Assembly (NCBI RefSeq): GCF_017948245.1
Contig: NZ_CP072865.1
Span: 1,761,501 to 1,825,500, forward strand
Origin: Rhizobium sp. NLR16a
Lineage (GTDB): Bacteria; Pseudomonadota; Alphaproteobacteria; Rhizobiales; Rhizobiaceae
Length of the DNA stretch: 64,000 nucleotides
Direction of reading: 5' to 3'
Of the stretch, positions 8,550 to 16,386 are shown one piece after another. Position 1 is the first letter of the stretch, and every line of letters begins with the position of its first letter. Both the position numbers and the translations under genes were made by a program. The notes beneath the pieces are model-generated. The model ran no database searches, was not told the origin of the DNA, and was given only the letters and a program-made list of their open reading frames with translations.

Positions 8550-9469
8550 GTGTAATGCACCCGCCGATCGAGGATGCGGAACTGCAGGAACATCAGCACC
8601 ACGAGGATCAGGAGAAAGACAACGGTCATCGCCGAGGCGTAGCCGACGCGCAGGTAGACGAAACCTTCCTGGTAGATGGTAAAGAGCAGCACCTCCGACG
8701 CCTTGTTCGGCCCGCCTTCCGTCAGCGTCTTGACCGTCTCGAAGACCTTCACCGCGTTGGTGATGCTGATCGTGATGACGAAGAGCGTCGTCGGCCCGAG
8801 CATTGGCCAGGTGACGAGCAGGAAGCGATCGAGGGCGGATTTGGCGCCGTCCACTTCGGCTGCCGCGTAAAGTTCGCGCGGGATCGCCGTCAGCCCGGCC
8901 AGGAACAACACCATGTTGAAGCCGGCCGACTGCCAGACGCCGATGATCGAGAGGCTGTAGAGCACCGTGCCGGAACTGCCCAGCCAGTTCGGCCCTGGCA
9001 ATCCCGCCAATGCCAGAAGCGCGTTGATGGGTCCGATGGTCGGATGAAACATATATTGCCAGACGGTCGCCATAGCGACGATCAGTGAGGCGACCGGCAG
9101 GAAATAAGCGGTGCGGAAGAAGCTGCGCGCCGCCGTCTCGCTCTCGATCAGCATGGCGATACCGAGGCCGAGAAGGATCGAGACGGGCGCGACGATCGCC
9201 GTATAGACCGTCGTATTCCAGAGCGACTTGCGGAACGTGCGGTCGGTGATCAGATGCGCGTAATTCTCGAAGCCGACGAAGCGGAACTTGCCGTAGCCGA
9301 GTTCGAAATCGGTAAAGCCGAGGAAGATGACAGCCGCGACCGGCAAAAGCACGAAGAGGAACAGCAGCACGATCGCCGGCAGCACCAGCATCCAGGCGAT
9401 GCGGGCCTCGCTGCTCCGATGTGCAACGGCGGGATTGCCAACTACGCCCATGGAAACGACGTTAGCCAT
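8546..9469 (-). CDS. CUT1 ABC transporter permease, UgpA/MalF-like
   Basis: A 307-residue inner-membrane permease with six helices. The EAA loop is seen in ELYAAAEVDGAKSALDRFL with the following VTWPMLGPT. The ATG at 9469 overlaps the end of the ATPase gene by 8 bp and has GGGAGAGGG just upstream. The longer reading frame back to 9577 lies inside the ATPase and is rejected. It pairs with the MalG-like permease to form the membrane channel. Confidence 0.9.
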   Translation of the reverse strand: MANVVSMGVVGNPAVAHRSSEARIAWMLVLPAIVLLFLFVLLPVAAVIFLGFTDFELGYGKFRFVGFENYAHLITDRTFRKSLWNTTVYTAIVAPVSILLGLGIAMLIESETAARSFFRTAYFLPVASLIVAMATVWQYMFHPTIGPINALLALAGLPGPNWLGSSGTVLYSLSIIGVWQSAGFNMVLFLAGLTAIPRELYAAAEVDGAKSALDRFLLVTWPMLGPTTLFVITISITNAVKVFETVKTLTEGGPNKASEVLLFTIYQEGFVYLRVGYASAMTVVFLLILVVLMFLQFRILDRRVHYT

Positions 9470-10643
9470 GCGCCCTCTCCCGCGCGATATCGCCTGCGGC
9501 GAGCTCATTGCCGGCCTCCGCGCGAGCGGCCAGCCGGCTGCCATCCTTGGCGAAAGCCATCGTCCGGCCTGTGGCAAGCCGCAGCCCGACCGGATCGCCG
9601 GCGGCGAGGCCTGCAGCCTCCGGCGGCTGAACCTTGGCGATCACGGTCTCGCCGATCGCATCGAGACGGCAATGGAGGATGACCTCCGATCCCAGGAACT
9701 CGACGCGCTCGATCCGGGCGGCAAGCCCGTCCTGGCGGTTCCGGTCGAGAGAGACGAACTCGGGGCGAATGGCGAGCGTGACCGGCATCTTGCCGGCGGG
9801 CGAGTTTTCCAGCGTCAGGCGCAGGTCGCCAAAGGCAACCACACCGTCTTCGGCTTCCGCCGGCAGTTGATTGATGCGCGGCTGGCCGATGAAACGGGCG
9901 ACCTCGACATGGGCGGGATCGTCATAGATGACCTCGGGGCTTGCGATCTGCAGCAACCGGCCGCCCATCATCACGGCGACGCGATCCGCCATCGACAGCG
10001 CTTCCGCCTGATCATGGGTGACGTAGAGCGTCGGCACGCCGGCGCGGCGATGCAGGTCGACGATCTCGCCCCGGGCGTGGACGCGCAGGTTGGCGTCGAG
10101 GTTGGACAGCGGCTCGTCCATCAGGAAGATGCTCGGCCGGCGCACCATGGCGCGGGCGAGCGCCACGCGCTGGCGCTGACCGCCGGACATCTGGCCGGGC
10201 TTGCGGTCGAGCAGGTGTTCGATCTTGAGTGATGTCGCCATTTCCCTGACGTCGCGGGCGATCGCCGCGCGGATGGCGCGCTGGCTCGGCATCAACGAAC
10301 CGATGAAGGGCAGCCGCTGCATGTTCGACAGCCGGCGCATCGCCAACGGCACGGCGATATTCTGCGACGCCGTCAGATGCGGATAGAGGGCGTAGGACTG
10401 AAAGACCATGGCGATGTTGCGGTCGGCGGCTGCCACGCCCGACATATCTTTCCCGCCGATCAGGATCTCGCCCCCGTTGGCGTGGTCGAGGCCGGCAAGC
10501 ACGCGCAGGAGCGTGCTCTTGCCGCAGCCGGAGGGACCCACCAGCGCGATGAATTCGCCGCCGCCGACATCGAGGCTGACGCCATTCAGGATCTGGTTAC
10601 CGGCGAAGGACTTGGTGATGCCGCGAAGCGAGAGCGCGCTCAT
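9462..10643 (-). CDS. CUT1 ABC transporter ATP-binding protein (UgpC/MalK-like)
   Basis: A 393-residue ATPase that powers the importer. Walker A is GPSGCGKST near residues 36-44; the signature is MSGGQRQRV, Walker B is IFLMDEPLSNLDA, and the switch histidine is in YVTHDQAEA. The C-terminal 120 residues form the TOBE/MOP regulatory domain of MalK/UgpC proteins. Between the Q-loop and the signature there is an insert of roughly 15-20 residues (around QRLPFIGSLMPSQRAIR) not usual in MalK. It overlaps the phosphoesterase gene upstream and the permease gene downstream, so the block is tightly coupled. Confidence 0.9.
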   Translation of the reverse strand: MSALSLRGITKSFAGNQILNGVSLDVGGGEFIALVGPSGCGKSTLLRVLAGLDHANGGEILIGGKDMSGVAAADRNIAMVFQSYALYPHLTASQNIAVPLAMRRLSNMQRLPFIGSLMPSQRAIRAAIARDVREMATSLKIEHLLDRKPGQMSGGQRQRVALARAMVRRPSIFLMDEPLSNLDANLRVHARGEIVDLHRRAGVPTLYVTHDQAEALSMADRVAVMMGGRLLQIASPEVIYDDPAHVEVARFIGQPRINQLPAEAEDGVVAFGDLRLTLENSPAGKMPVTLAIRPEFVSLDRNRQDGLAARIERVEFLGSEVILHCRLDAIGETVIAKVQPPEAAGLAAGDPVGLRLATGRTMAFAKDGSRLAARAEAGNELAAGDIARERAHG

Positions 10644-11470
10644 TCCACCGGTTCCCGCTGCTTGACCGCCTGGGGATAGACCTCGTGAACGACGTCATCG
10701 AGCACATGCGCGGTCATGCCGGGCACGGCGACGATCGCGCTTGCGACCGACGTATCGAACTCGTGGACGACGGCGCCGATCAGGCGCTCGCCCGGCATTT
10801 CCCGCTCCATCTTATCGATGATGAAGGCCGCCGACGGCCCCCATGTCAGCTGGGTGTTGCCGAAGCCGCCCTGCCAGGCCCAATGGAGGTGGCCGCTGGC
10901 GAAAAGAGCCACGTCATGGGCGGCGATCAGCTCGTAGAGCTGCTGGCGCTGAGCCGGCCGGACGCTCCAATAGCCGGTATCGCCTTCGTCGGGTGCATCC
11001 ACGAACAGCGGCTTATGCGCGAACAGGGCCACGCGCCGCCCGGCCCTGTCGGCAAGCGCCCGCTCGAGCCATTCGAACTGCGCCTGCTCCTCATCGTCCT
11101 CATGACCGAGAAGCAGCGCGTTCAAGCCGATGAAGCGCCAGCCGGCTCCATCTTCCAGCCAGCGATCGGGGCCGGCGACGCTGCGCCAGCGGGCCAGCCG
11201 CTCGGCATTGACGGGCTGGTCCGAACCCTTGAGGTGGCCGACATCGTGATTGCCGGGAACGATTAGCATCGGGATCGATACCTGGCGCATGAGATCCATC
11301 GAGAAGACGATGTCCTCGTCCTTGTCGGCGCCGTCGACGGTGAGATCACCGGTATGGACGATCAGATCGGCGCCGGTCTCTTCGATCCAGCATAAAAGTG
11401 GTGCCCAGTTGCCGTTGAAATGCGGCTTGCCGGGGCTGAAATGCGTGTCGGTGATCTGAATGATTTTCAT
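10640..11470 (-). CDS. Calcineurin-like metallophosphoesterase, first gene of the ABC operon
   Basis: A 276-residue cytosolic phosphoesterase with every metal-binding motif of the family: D8-x-H10 in ITDTHF, G41-D42 (HTGD), G73-N74-H75-D76 (PGNHD), a later AHKP histidine, and GHLH (in SGHLHWAW). These bind two metal ions that hydrolyse phosphomono- or phosphodiesters; GpdQ and CpdA belong to the same superfamily. Its stop codon overlaps the start of the ATPase by 4 bp, so it is translated with the transporter. I infer that it acts on the imported solute or a derivative, for example a glycerophosphodiester; the substrate is not visible in the sequence. Confidence 0.85.
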   Translation of the reverse strand: MKIIQITDTHFSPGKPHFNGNWAPLLCWIEETGADLIVHTGDLTVDGADKDEDIVFSMDLMRQVSIPMLIVPGNHDVGHLKGSDQPVNAERLARWRSVAGPDRWLEDGAGWRFIGLNALLLGHEDDEEQAQFEWLERALADRAGRRVALFAHKPLFVDAPDEGDTGYWSVRPAQRQQLYELIAAHDVALFASGHLHWAWQGGFGNTQLTWGPSAAFIIDKMEREMPGERLIGAVVHEFDTSVASAIVAVPGMTAHVLDDVVHEVYPQAVKQREPVE

Positions 11471-11587
11471 GGGGCGCGCGCGTCTCCGAGAACCTCGGAA
11501 GCGTCTCCTGGACGCTCCCTTCTCGGCCCCTCTCTAGAGGGCTCCCATGTCAATCAGACAGCTGCGGTTTTCAGCTGTTTTTCAGTT

Positions 11588-11597
11588 TTGACGTCAA
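11588..11597. promoter_or_regulatory. Short perfect palindrome upstream of the ABC operon
   Basis: TTGACGTCAA is a perfect 10-bp palindrome with a central CG, the arrangement favoured by LacI-family repressors. It lies about 120 bp before the phosphoesterase start. It is a candidate operator only; ten bases can occur by chance. Confidence 0.25.
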
Positions 11598-11610
11598 TCC
11601 GTCACACAGG

Positions 11611-11648
11611 CGCAGGCCGCTCCCGCATCGGGAGCCGGCTAACCTGCG
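11611..11648 (-). terminator. Stem-loop after the [13 protein letters not shown] gene
   Basis: An inner stem GCTCCCG/CGGGAGC (11619-11625 with 11629-11635, loop CAT) lies within outer arms CGCAGG/CCTGCG. It sits 14 bp beyond the stop of the minus-strand gene at 11663-12058. There is no clear U-run, so termination is plausible but not certain. Confidence 0.45.
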
Positions 11649-11662
11649 GGATCGGATGGAGA

Positions 11663-12073
<411 letters not shown>

Positions 12074-12265
12074 TCATGCCAAACCAACGGCGATCAGCAG
12101 CAGGAGTTCCACAACGACGCCATTTCCATGCTGTGCATGCTGCGCCGAGGGTCAGATCCGCTGAAACTCGGCTGGCTTTTATGGTTAATTTATTAATAAT
12201 TCGGAGTTTATATTGGAACCAGGCGGCCTTTCCGCATGTTGTTGCTGCGCCGTGGAGGAACCTCG

Positions 12266-12454
12266 ATGATCCTGAAAATCCTTGCTCCCAAGATCGACGC
12301 CGATTGCGATGATACCGGCACCTATTCCGACGGGATCTTCGCCGAAAACCGCATCGACCTTTCGTCGCGCGGTGACGGCCGCCGTCGTTCCCCACATGAA
12401 CGCGATTACGGCGCCGACAGAAAACTGGAAAAACTGCCGCTCGGCTTCGTCTAA
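12266..12454 (+). CDS. Possible small hypothetical protein
   Basis: A 62-residue reading frame with a good ribosome site (GGAGG seven bases before ATG). The product is hydrophilic and charged, with RRRSPHERDYGADRK near its centre, and has no recognisable domain or membrane segment. It stands alone between a leftward gene and the rightward membrane-protein gene at 12548. Overlapping frames on both strands are open, so coding status is uncertain; the ribosome site is the main argument. If it is not a gene, 12059-12547 is noncoding and otherwise featureless. Confidence 0.35.
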   Translation: MILKILAPKIDADCDDTGTYSDGIFAENRIDLSSRGDGRRRSPHERDYGADRKLEKLPLGFV

Positions 12455-12547
12455 GCAGCCTGCGGAAGGCCATAACCTCCTCTTGCCGGCCGGATGATCC
12501 CGGCCACATTCTCCTGTGACGCCACTCGCGCAGGTCAGGAGAACCCT

Positions 12548-12841
12548 TTGCCCTGGATCGCCTACATCGCCCATTTCATCGCCGCGGCCTTTCTGGTCAA
12601 CGGCATCCCGCATTTCGTCAACGGCGCCAGCGGCCGGCGCTTCCGCACCCCGTTCGCCAATCCAAGTTCGCCGACGGTGAATGTCATATGGGGCTGGGCG
12701 AACTTCCTCATCGCCTTCCTGCTCTTTGCCAATATCGGGCCGCTCTATATCGGCACTCCGGGCGATACGATCTTCGCCGCGGCTGGCATGCTCGTCACCG
12801 GCATCCTGCTCGCCCGCTTCTTCGGAGGTGACGGCATCTAG
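12548..12841 (+). CDS. Small hypothetical membrane protein
   Basis: A 97-residue inner-membrane protein with about three hydrophobic helices: residues 3-20, 48-66 and 73-92. I do not recognise a named family. I chose the TTG at 12548 because AGGAG lies six bases upstream and the protein then begins directly with its first helix (MPWIAYIAHFIAAAFLVNGIPHF). The ATG at 12494 would add 18 hydrophilic residues and has no ribosome site. It is 59 bp upstream of an HxlR regulator in the same direction and may be controlled by it. Confidence 0.65.
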   Translation: MPWIAYIAHFIAAAFLVNGIPHFVNGASGRRFRTPFANPSSPTVNVIWGWANFLIAFLLFANIGPLYIGTPGDTIFAAAGMLVTGILLARFFGGDGI

Positions 12842-12900
12842 AGCTTTCCTACGCATATGTTACTTGCATGATGATAGTCACTCCTGTACTGACATCTGCC

Positions 12901-13407
12901 ATGCAGCGGACAAGTTTCAGCCAATTCAAATGCCCGGCGGCGCGCGCGCTGGACAGCGTCGGCGACTGGTGGAGCATCCTGATCCTGCGCGACGCCTTCC
13001 AGGGGCTGTCGCGCTTTGACGACTTCCAAAAAAGCCTCGGCGTGGCCCCGAACATCCTGACGCGACGGCTGAAACACCTGACGGATGAAGGGCTGTTCGA
13101 ACGACGGCTCTACCAGCAGCGCCCTGCCCGCTACGAATATCTGCTGACAGAAAAGGGGCGCGATTTCTTTCCGGTGCTGATGGCGCTGTTTTCCTGGGGA
13201 AGTCGGCACATTCCGGAAGAGGATCTCGCCTTTCTACTCAGCGACGCCGCCTCCGGCAAAGCGCGCGAGACGGTCCTTGTGGACGCACGAACCGGCGAAG
13301 AAGTAACGCCCCAAAACACCAGCCTGCTCGCTGGACCAGCCGCCGACGACGAGGTGCGTGCGCGGATCGCCCGCATGCGCGCCTGGTATCTCGGCATCGA
13401 CGCATAG
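12901..13407 (+). CDS. HxlR-family transcriptional regulator
   Basis: A 168-residue winged-helix regulator. The HxlR core spans about residues 8-100: CPAARALDSVGDWWSILILRDAF, then RFDDFQKSLGVAPNILTRRLKHL (the recognition region) and the wing RPARYEYLLTEKGRDFFPVL. The start at 12901 gives MQRTSF, the usual beginning of this family; an ATG at 12868 would add 11 residues, and neither has a strong ribosome site. One Cys (in FKCP) is placed where several redox-sensing HxlR proteins carry theirs. It ends 13 bp before a FabF-type gene, so the two are probably cotranscribed. Confidence 0.85.
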   Translation: MQRTSFSQFKCPAARALDSVGDWWSILILRDAFQGLSRFDDFQKSLGVAPNILTRRLKHLTDEGLFERRLYQQRPARYEYLLTEKGRDFFPVLMALFSWGSRHIPEEDLAFLLSDAASGKARETVLVDARTGEEVTPQNTSLLAGPAADDEVRARIARMRAWYLGIDA

Positions 13408-13420
13408 AGAGGAAAATACC

Positions 13421-14686
13421 ATGGATCGCATCGTTGTCACCGGCATGGGACTTGTCTCGCCCCTCGGCACCGGCGTCGAGCCTGCCTGGAAACGTCTCGT
13501 CGACGGCGCCTCCGGTCTGAGGGTGCTGCCGGCCGATGTCGTCGGCGAGCTTTCGGCCAAGGTTGGCGGTGTCGTCCCCGGCCTCATCGAGGATGTCGAG
13601 GCTGGTTTCGACCCCGACCGCTCCATCACGCCGAAGGACCAGAAAAAAATGGATCGCTTCATCCAGTTCGCCATGGCGGCGACGGAGGAGGCGGTGAAGC
13701 AGGCAGGCTGGATGCCGACCGATGAAGGCAGCCGTGAACGCACCGCAACGATCATCGCTTCGGGCGTCGGCGGCTTTCCTGCGATCGCCGAAGCAGTGCG
13801 GATCGGCGAGACGCGAGGCGTGCGGCGGCTATCGCCCTTCACCGTGCCCTCCTTCCTCGTCAACCTCGCGGCCGGCCAGGTCAGCATCCGCTATGGGTTC
13901 AAGGGTCCGCTCGGCGCGCCGGTGACGGCCTGTGCCGCCAGCGTCCAGGCTATTGGTGATGCGGCGCGGTTGATCCGCTCCGGCGAAGCCGATGTGGCGA
14001 TCTGCGGCGGTGCCGAGGCCTGCATCGACAAGGTAAGCCTCGGCGGCTTTGCCGCCGCGCGTGCGCTTTCCACCGGCTTCAACGAGACGCCGGAACTGGC
14101 CTCGCGGCCCTTCGACACAGCGCGCGACGGTTTCGTCATGGGCGAAGGCGCCGGCATCCTGGTGATCGAAACGCTGAACCATGCGCTGGCCCGCGGGGCC
14201 ACACCGCTTGCAGAACTCGTCGGCTACGGCACGGCGGCGGATGCCTACCACATGACCGCAGGCCCAGAAGATGGCAATGGCGCGCGCCGGGCGATGGAGG
14301 CAGCACTCAGGCAGGCGAAGATTCCGGCCTCGGAGGTCCGGCACCTCAATGCGCACGCGACGTCGACACCGGTCGGAGACAAAGGCGAAATCGCTGCGAT
14401 CGGCACGGTCTTCGGCCGCAACGGCGCCATTGCCGTCAGCGCGACGAAGTCGGCGACCGGCCATCTGCTCGGCGCGGCCGGCGGGTTGGAAGCAATCTTC
14501 ACCATTCTTGCGCTGCGCGATCAACTCGCGCCGCCGACCCGCAACCTCAATGAAGTCGATCCGGCCGCCGACGGCATCGATATCGTCGGCAAGACGGCGC
14601 GGCCGCTGGCGATGGACTATGCCATCACCAACGGCTTCGGTTTCGGCGGCGTCAATGCCAGCGCCCTGTTCCGGCGCTGGTCGTAA
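13421..14686 (+). CDS. fabF: 3-oxoacyl-ACP synthase II (FabF-type)
   Basis: A 421-residue ketoacyl-ACP synthase catalysing the decarboxylative condensation of malonyl-ACP with an acyl-ACP in the cytosol. The catalytic triad is present: Cys171 in TACAAS, His312 in NAHATSTPVGD and His348 in SATGHLLGAAGG. The length is that of normal FabF. The ATG at 13421 has AGAGGAAAA upstream; a longer frame to 13358 overlaps the regulator. It stands alone, away from any acpP or fabG, and directly follows an HxlR regulator. It is therefore probably an extra paralogue with a special role or inducible expression; the symbol gives the family, not proven housekeeping function. Confidence 0.85.
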   Translation: MDRIVVTGMGLVSPLGTGVEPAWKRLVDGASGLRVLPADVVGELSAKVGGVVPGLIEDVEAGFDPDRSITPKDQKKMDRFIQFAMAATEEAVKQAGWMPTDEGSRERTATIIASGVGGFPAIAEAVRIGETRGVRRLSPFTVPSFLVNLAAGQVSIRYGFKGPLGAPVTACAASVQAIGDAARLIRSGEADVAICGGAEACIDKVSLGGFAAARALSTGFNETPELASRPFDTARDGFVMGEGAGILVIETLNHALARGATPLAELVGYGTAADAYHMTAGPEDGNGARRAMEAALRQAKIPASEVRHLNAHATSTPVGDKGEIAAIGTVFGRNGAIAVSATKSATGHLLGAAGGLEAIFTILALRDQLAPPTRNLNEVDPAADGIDIVGKTARPLAMDYAITNGFGFGGVNASALFRRWS

Positions 14687-14739
14687 CACGGCTGCGCAGT
14701 TTTGCTGGAATTGCGCCGGAAATCGCCTACACTTCCGCA

Positions 14740-14763
14740 CTGTCGGGGATCTTTCTCCGACAG
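14740..14763 (+). promoter_or_regulatory. Stem-loop just before the DUF4864 gene
   Basis: CTGTCGG pairs with CCGACAG, extended inward by three more pairs including one G-U, leaving a four-base loop. It ends 15 bases before the ATG at 14779. No U-run follows, so it may be a leader structure rather than a terminator for the fabF-type gene. Confidence 0.4.
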
Positions 14764-14778
14764 AGCCGGAGATCATCC

Positions 14779-15207
14779 ATGCGCGCCTTCTTCGCAGTTC
14801 TCATCCTGTGTGCCGCGTCCCTCGTCTCCACCGTCTCAACCCGCGCCGAAGACCCGATCGACACGACACGGACGATGATCGAGGAGCAGATCAAAGCCTT
14901 CCTCAACGAGGATGCCGAGACCGCCTATTCCTTCGCCGCTCCCGCCATTAAGGCGATGTATCCCGACAAGAACCTGTTCTTCGCCATGGTGAAGAAGAGC
15001 TACGAGCCGGTCTATCATCCCGGCAATTACGCCTTTGGCCGCAGCCGCTCGATCGATAACGGCGCTCTGATCTACCACGAGGTGCTGATATCGGGCCGCG
15101 ACGGCAGGGATTGGACGGCCATCTATCAGATGACCCGACAGCCGGACGGCAGCTACCGGATCAACGGCGTGCAGATGATGCCGGATGCCGACAGCAAAGG
15201 CATTTGA
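14779..15207 (+). CDS. Secreted DUF4864-family protein
   Basis: A 142-residue exported protein with a signal peptide (MRAFFAVLILCAASLVSTVS, cleavage near TRA-ED at residue 23). The mature part resembles DUF4864: an N-terminal helix DTTRTMIEEQIKAFLNEDAETAYSFA, then a beta-rich region with YEPVYHPGNYAFG and DGSYRINGVQM. The fold recalls NTF2-like proteins, but no catalytic residues can be named. CCGGAGATC upstream of the ATG provides a ribosome site. It is 92 bp after the FabF-type gene, with a stem-loop in between, so it may have its own promoter. Function unknown. Confidence 0.75.
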   Translation: MRAFFAVLILCAASLVSTVSTRAEDPIDTTRTMIEEQIKAFLNEDAETAYSFAAPAIKAMYPDKNLFFAMVKKSYEPVYHPGNYAFGRSRSIDNGALIYHEVLISGRDGRDWTAIYQMTRQPDGSYRINGVQMMPDADSKGI

Positions 15208-15313
15208 AGCGCTGTTCTTGGCTGGATGAAACACTGCCCGGCACTTGGATTCGTTGCACTAACCATTTTGAAATCGTGCTGGAGTAAAAATCCGTCAGCG
15301 GGGGATTGGCGGG

Positions 15314-16384
15314 TTGAATACAGGCAAGCAGTTTTTCACGGCACTTGAAGCGTTGCGAGGAATCGCGGCCATCGTGGTCATGTTCCTACACACTGGCGGC
15401 ACGCTTGGTCCGATACCTGTCAACATCAGCTACCTTGCCGTTGACCTTTTCTTTCTTTTGAGCGGCGTCGTGCTTGCGAATTCATACGAATGGCAACTGG
15501 CAACGGGACAGATTTCGCCTGCAGGATTTCTGCTGCAGCGTATCATTCGGCTTTATCCTGTATATCTGCTTTCTCTGCCTGTTGGCCTTGTCAGCTATGG
15601 AATTCAATTCGGCTTCGATTGCCTCACCCTGGCCGGACTTCTTCTGAAGGCGGTTCTGTTCATTCCAAACGCAGGCACGGGCGGCGCCTTTCCTCTGAAC
15701 GGGCCCAGTTGGTCGCTCTTCTTCGAATTCTGGGCCGGAGTGCTGTTTTCCGTTCTTCTGGTGCGACTATCGTCCAGAATCTTGCTCGCCATCGCCCTCG
15801 CAACAGCGGCTATCACCTTGTACGGTGCCCTTGGGGGCAATTTCGACATTGGCCATCAGGCGGGCTATTTCGGATTTGGCTTCTCGAGAATTTTGTTCTC
15901 GTTCTCGCTCGGGATCTGCCTTCGCAGGTTGCACGAACTTCGGAGGCCGAATGCGGTCAATAGAGGCAATACCATCGGCATTTTCCTCTGTGGTTTGCTG
16001 ATTGTGATCACGAATATACCCGCGAGCACATTCTACGGTTTTCCCTATTTTGATCTTTTCGTATGCTTCGTGATTTTCCCGGCCATTGTCTGGGTCGCAA
16101 TGCGCACGAGGCAGACCGGCCTAATCGGGCTGGCATTCCGTTGGCTGGGGATCGTTTCCTATCCGATTTATATACTGCACGCCCCCATCTTCGAGTTGCT
16201 GCATTTACTGCGGCAAAAGGGCTTTGACCTCCCGGCCTCTCCGGCAGCTGGGATGGTCGTCGTGATAGCGATTATCATCATGGCGGGCATCGTCGCCATT
16301 CACTTCGACGAGCCAGTGCGTAAAAAGCTCAAGACAATGACTGCGCCAAGACCAGCATCTGAGCTTCCCGCGGGGGCGAGCTAG
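15314..16384 (+). CDS. Acyltransferase-3 (OafA/NodX-like) membrane protein
   Basis: A 356-residue inner-membrane acyltransferase with about ten hydrophobic segments. The family hallmark is at the N-terminus: LEALRGIAAIVVMFLHTGG, with the conserved Arg and His26, followed by AVDLFFLLSGVVLA. Such proteins transfer O-acetyl or other acyl groups to exported polysaccharides, O-antigen or Nod factors. The start is a TTG at 15314 with GGCGGG upstream; the first residues fit the family. Its sequence is visibly more A/T-rich and less codon-biased than tgt and queA beside it, which may mean transfer. It stands alone, convergent with tgt, so the acceptor is unknown. Confidence 0.85.
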   Translation: MNTGKQFFTALEALRGIAAIVVMFLHTGGTLGPIPVNISYLAVDLFFLLSGVVLANSYEWQLATGQISPAGFLLQRIIRLYPVYLLSLPVGLVSYGIQFGFDCLTLAGLLLKAVLFIPNAGTGGAFPLNGPSWSLFFEFWAGVLFSVLLVRLSSRILLAIALATAAITLYGALGGNFDIGHQAGYFGFGFSRILFSFSLGICLRRLHELRRPNAVNRGNTIGIFLCGLLIVITNIPASTFYGFPYFDLFVCFVIFPAIVWVAMRTRQTGLIGLAFRWLGIVSYPIYILHAPIFELLHLLRQKGFDLPASPAAGMVVVIAIIIMAGIVAIHFDEPVRKKLKTMTAPRPASELPAGAS

Positions 16385-16386
16385 CC

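Noticed and set aside
12185..12856. 223-codon leftward frame over the small membrane-protein gene
   Set aside because: Sequence is rich in Arg, Glu and Gly without any motif, and its opposite strand has a clear helix-rich protein with a ribosome site.
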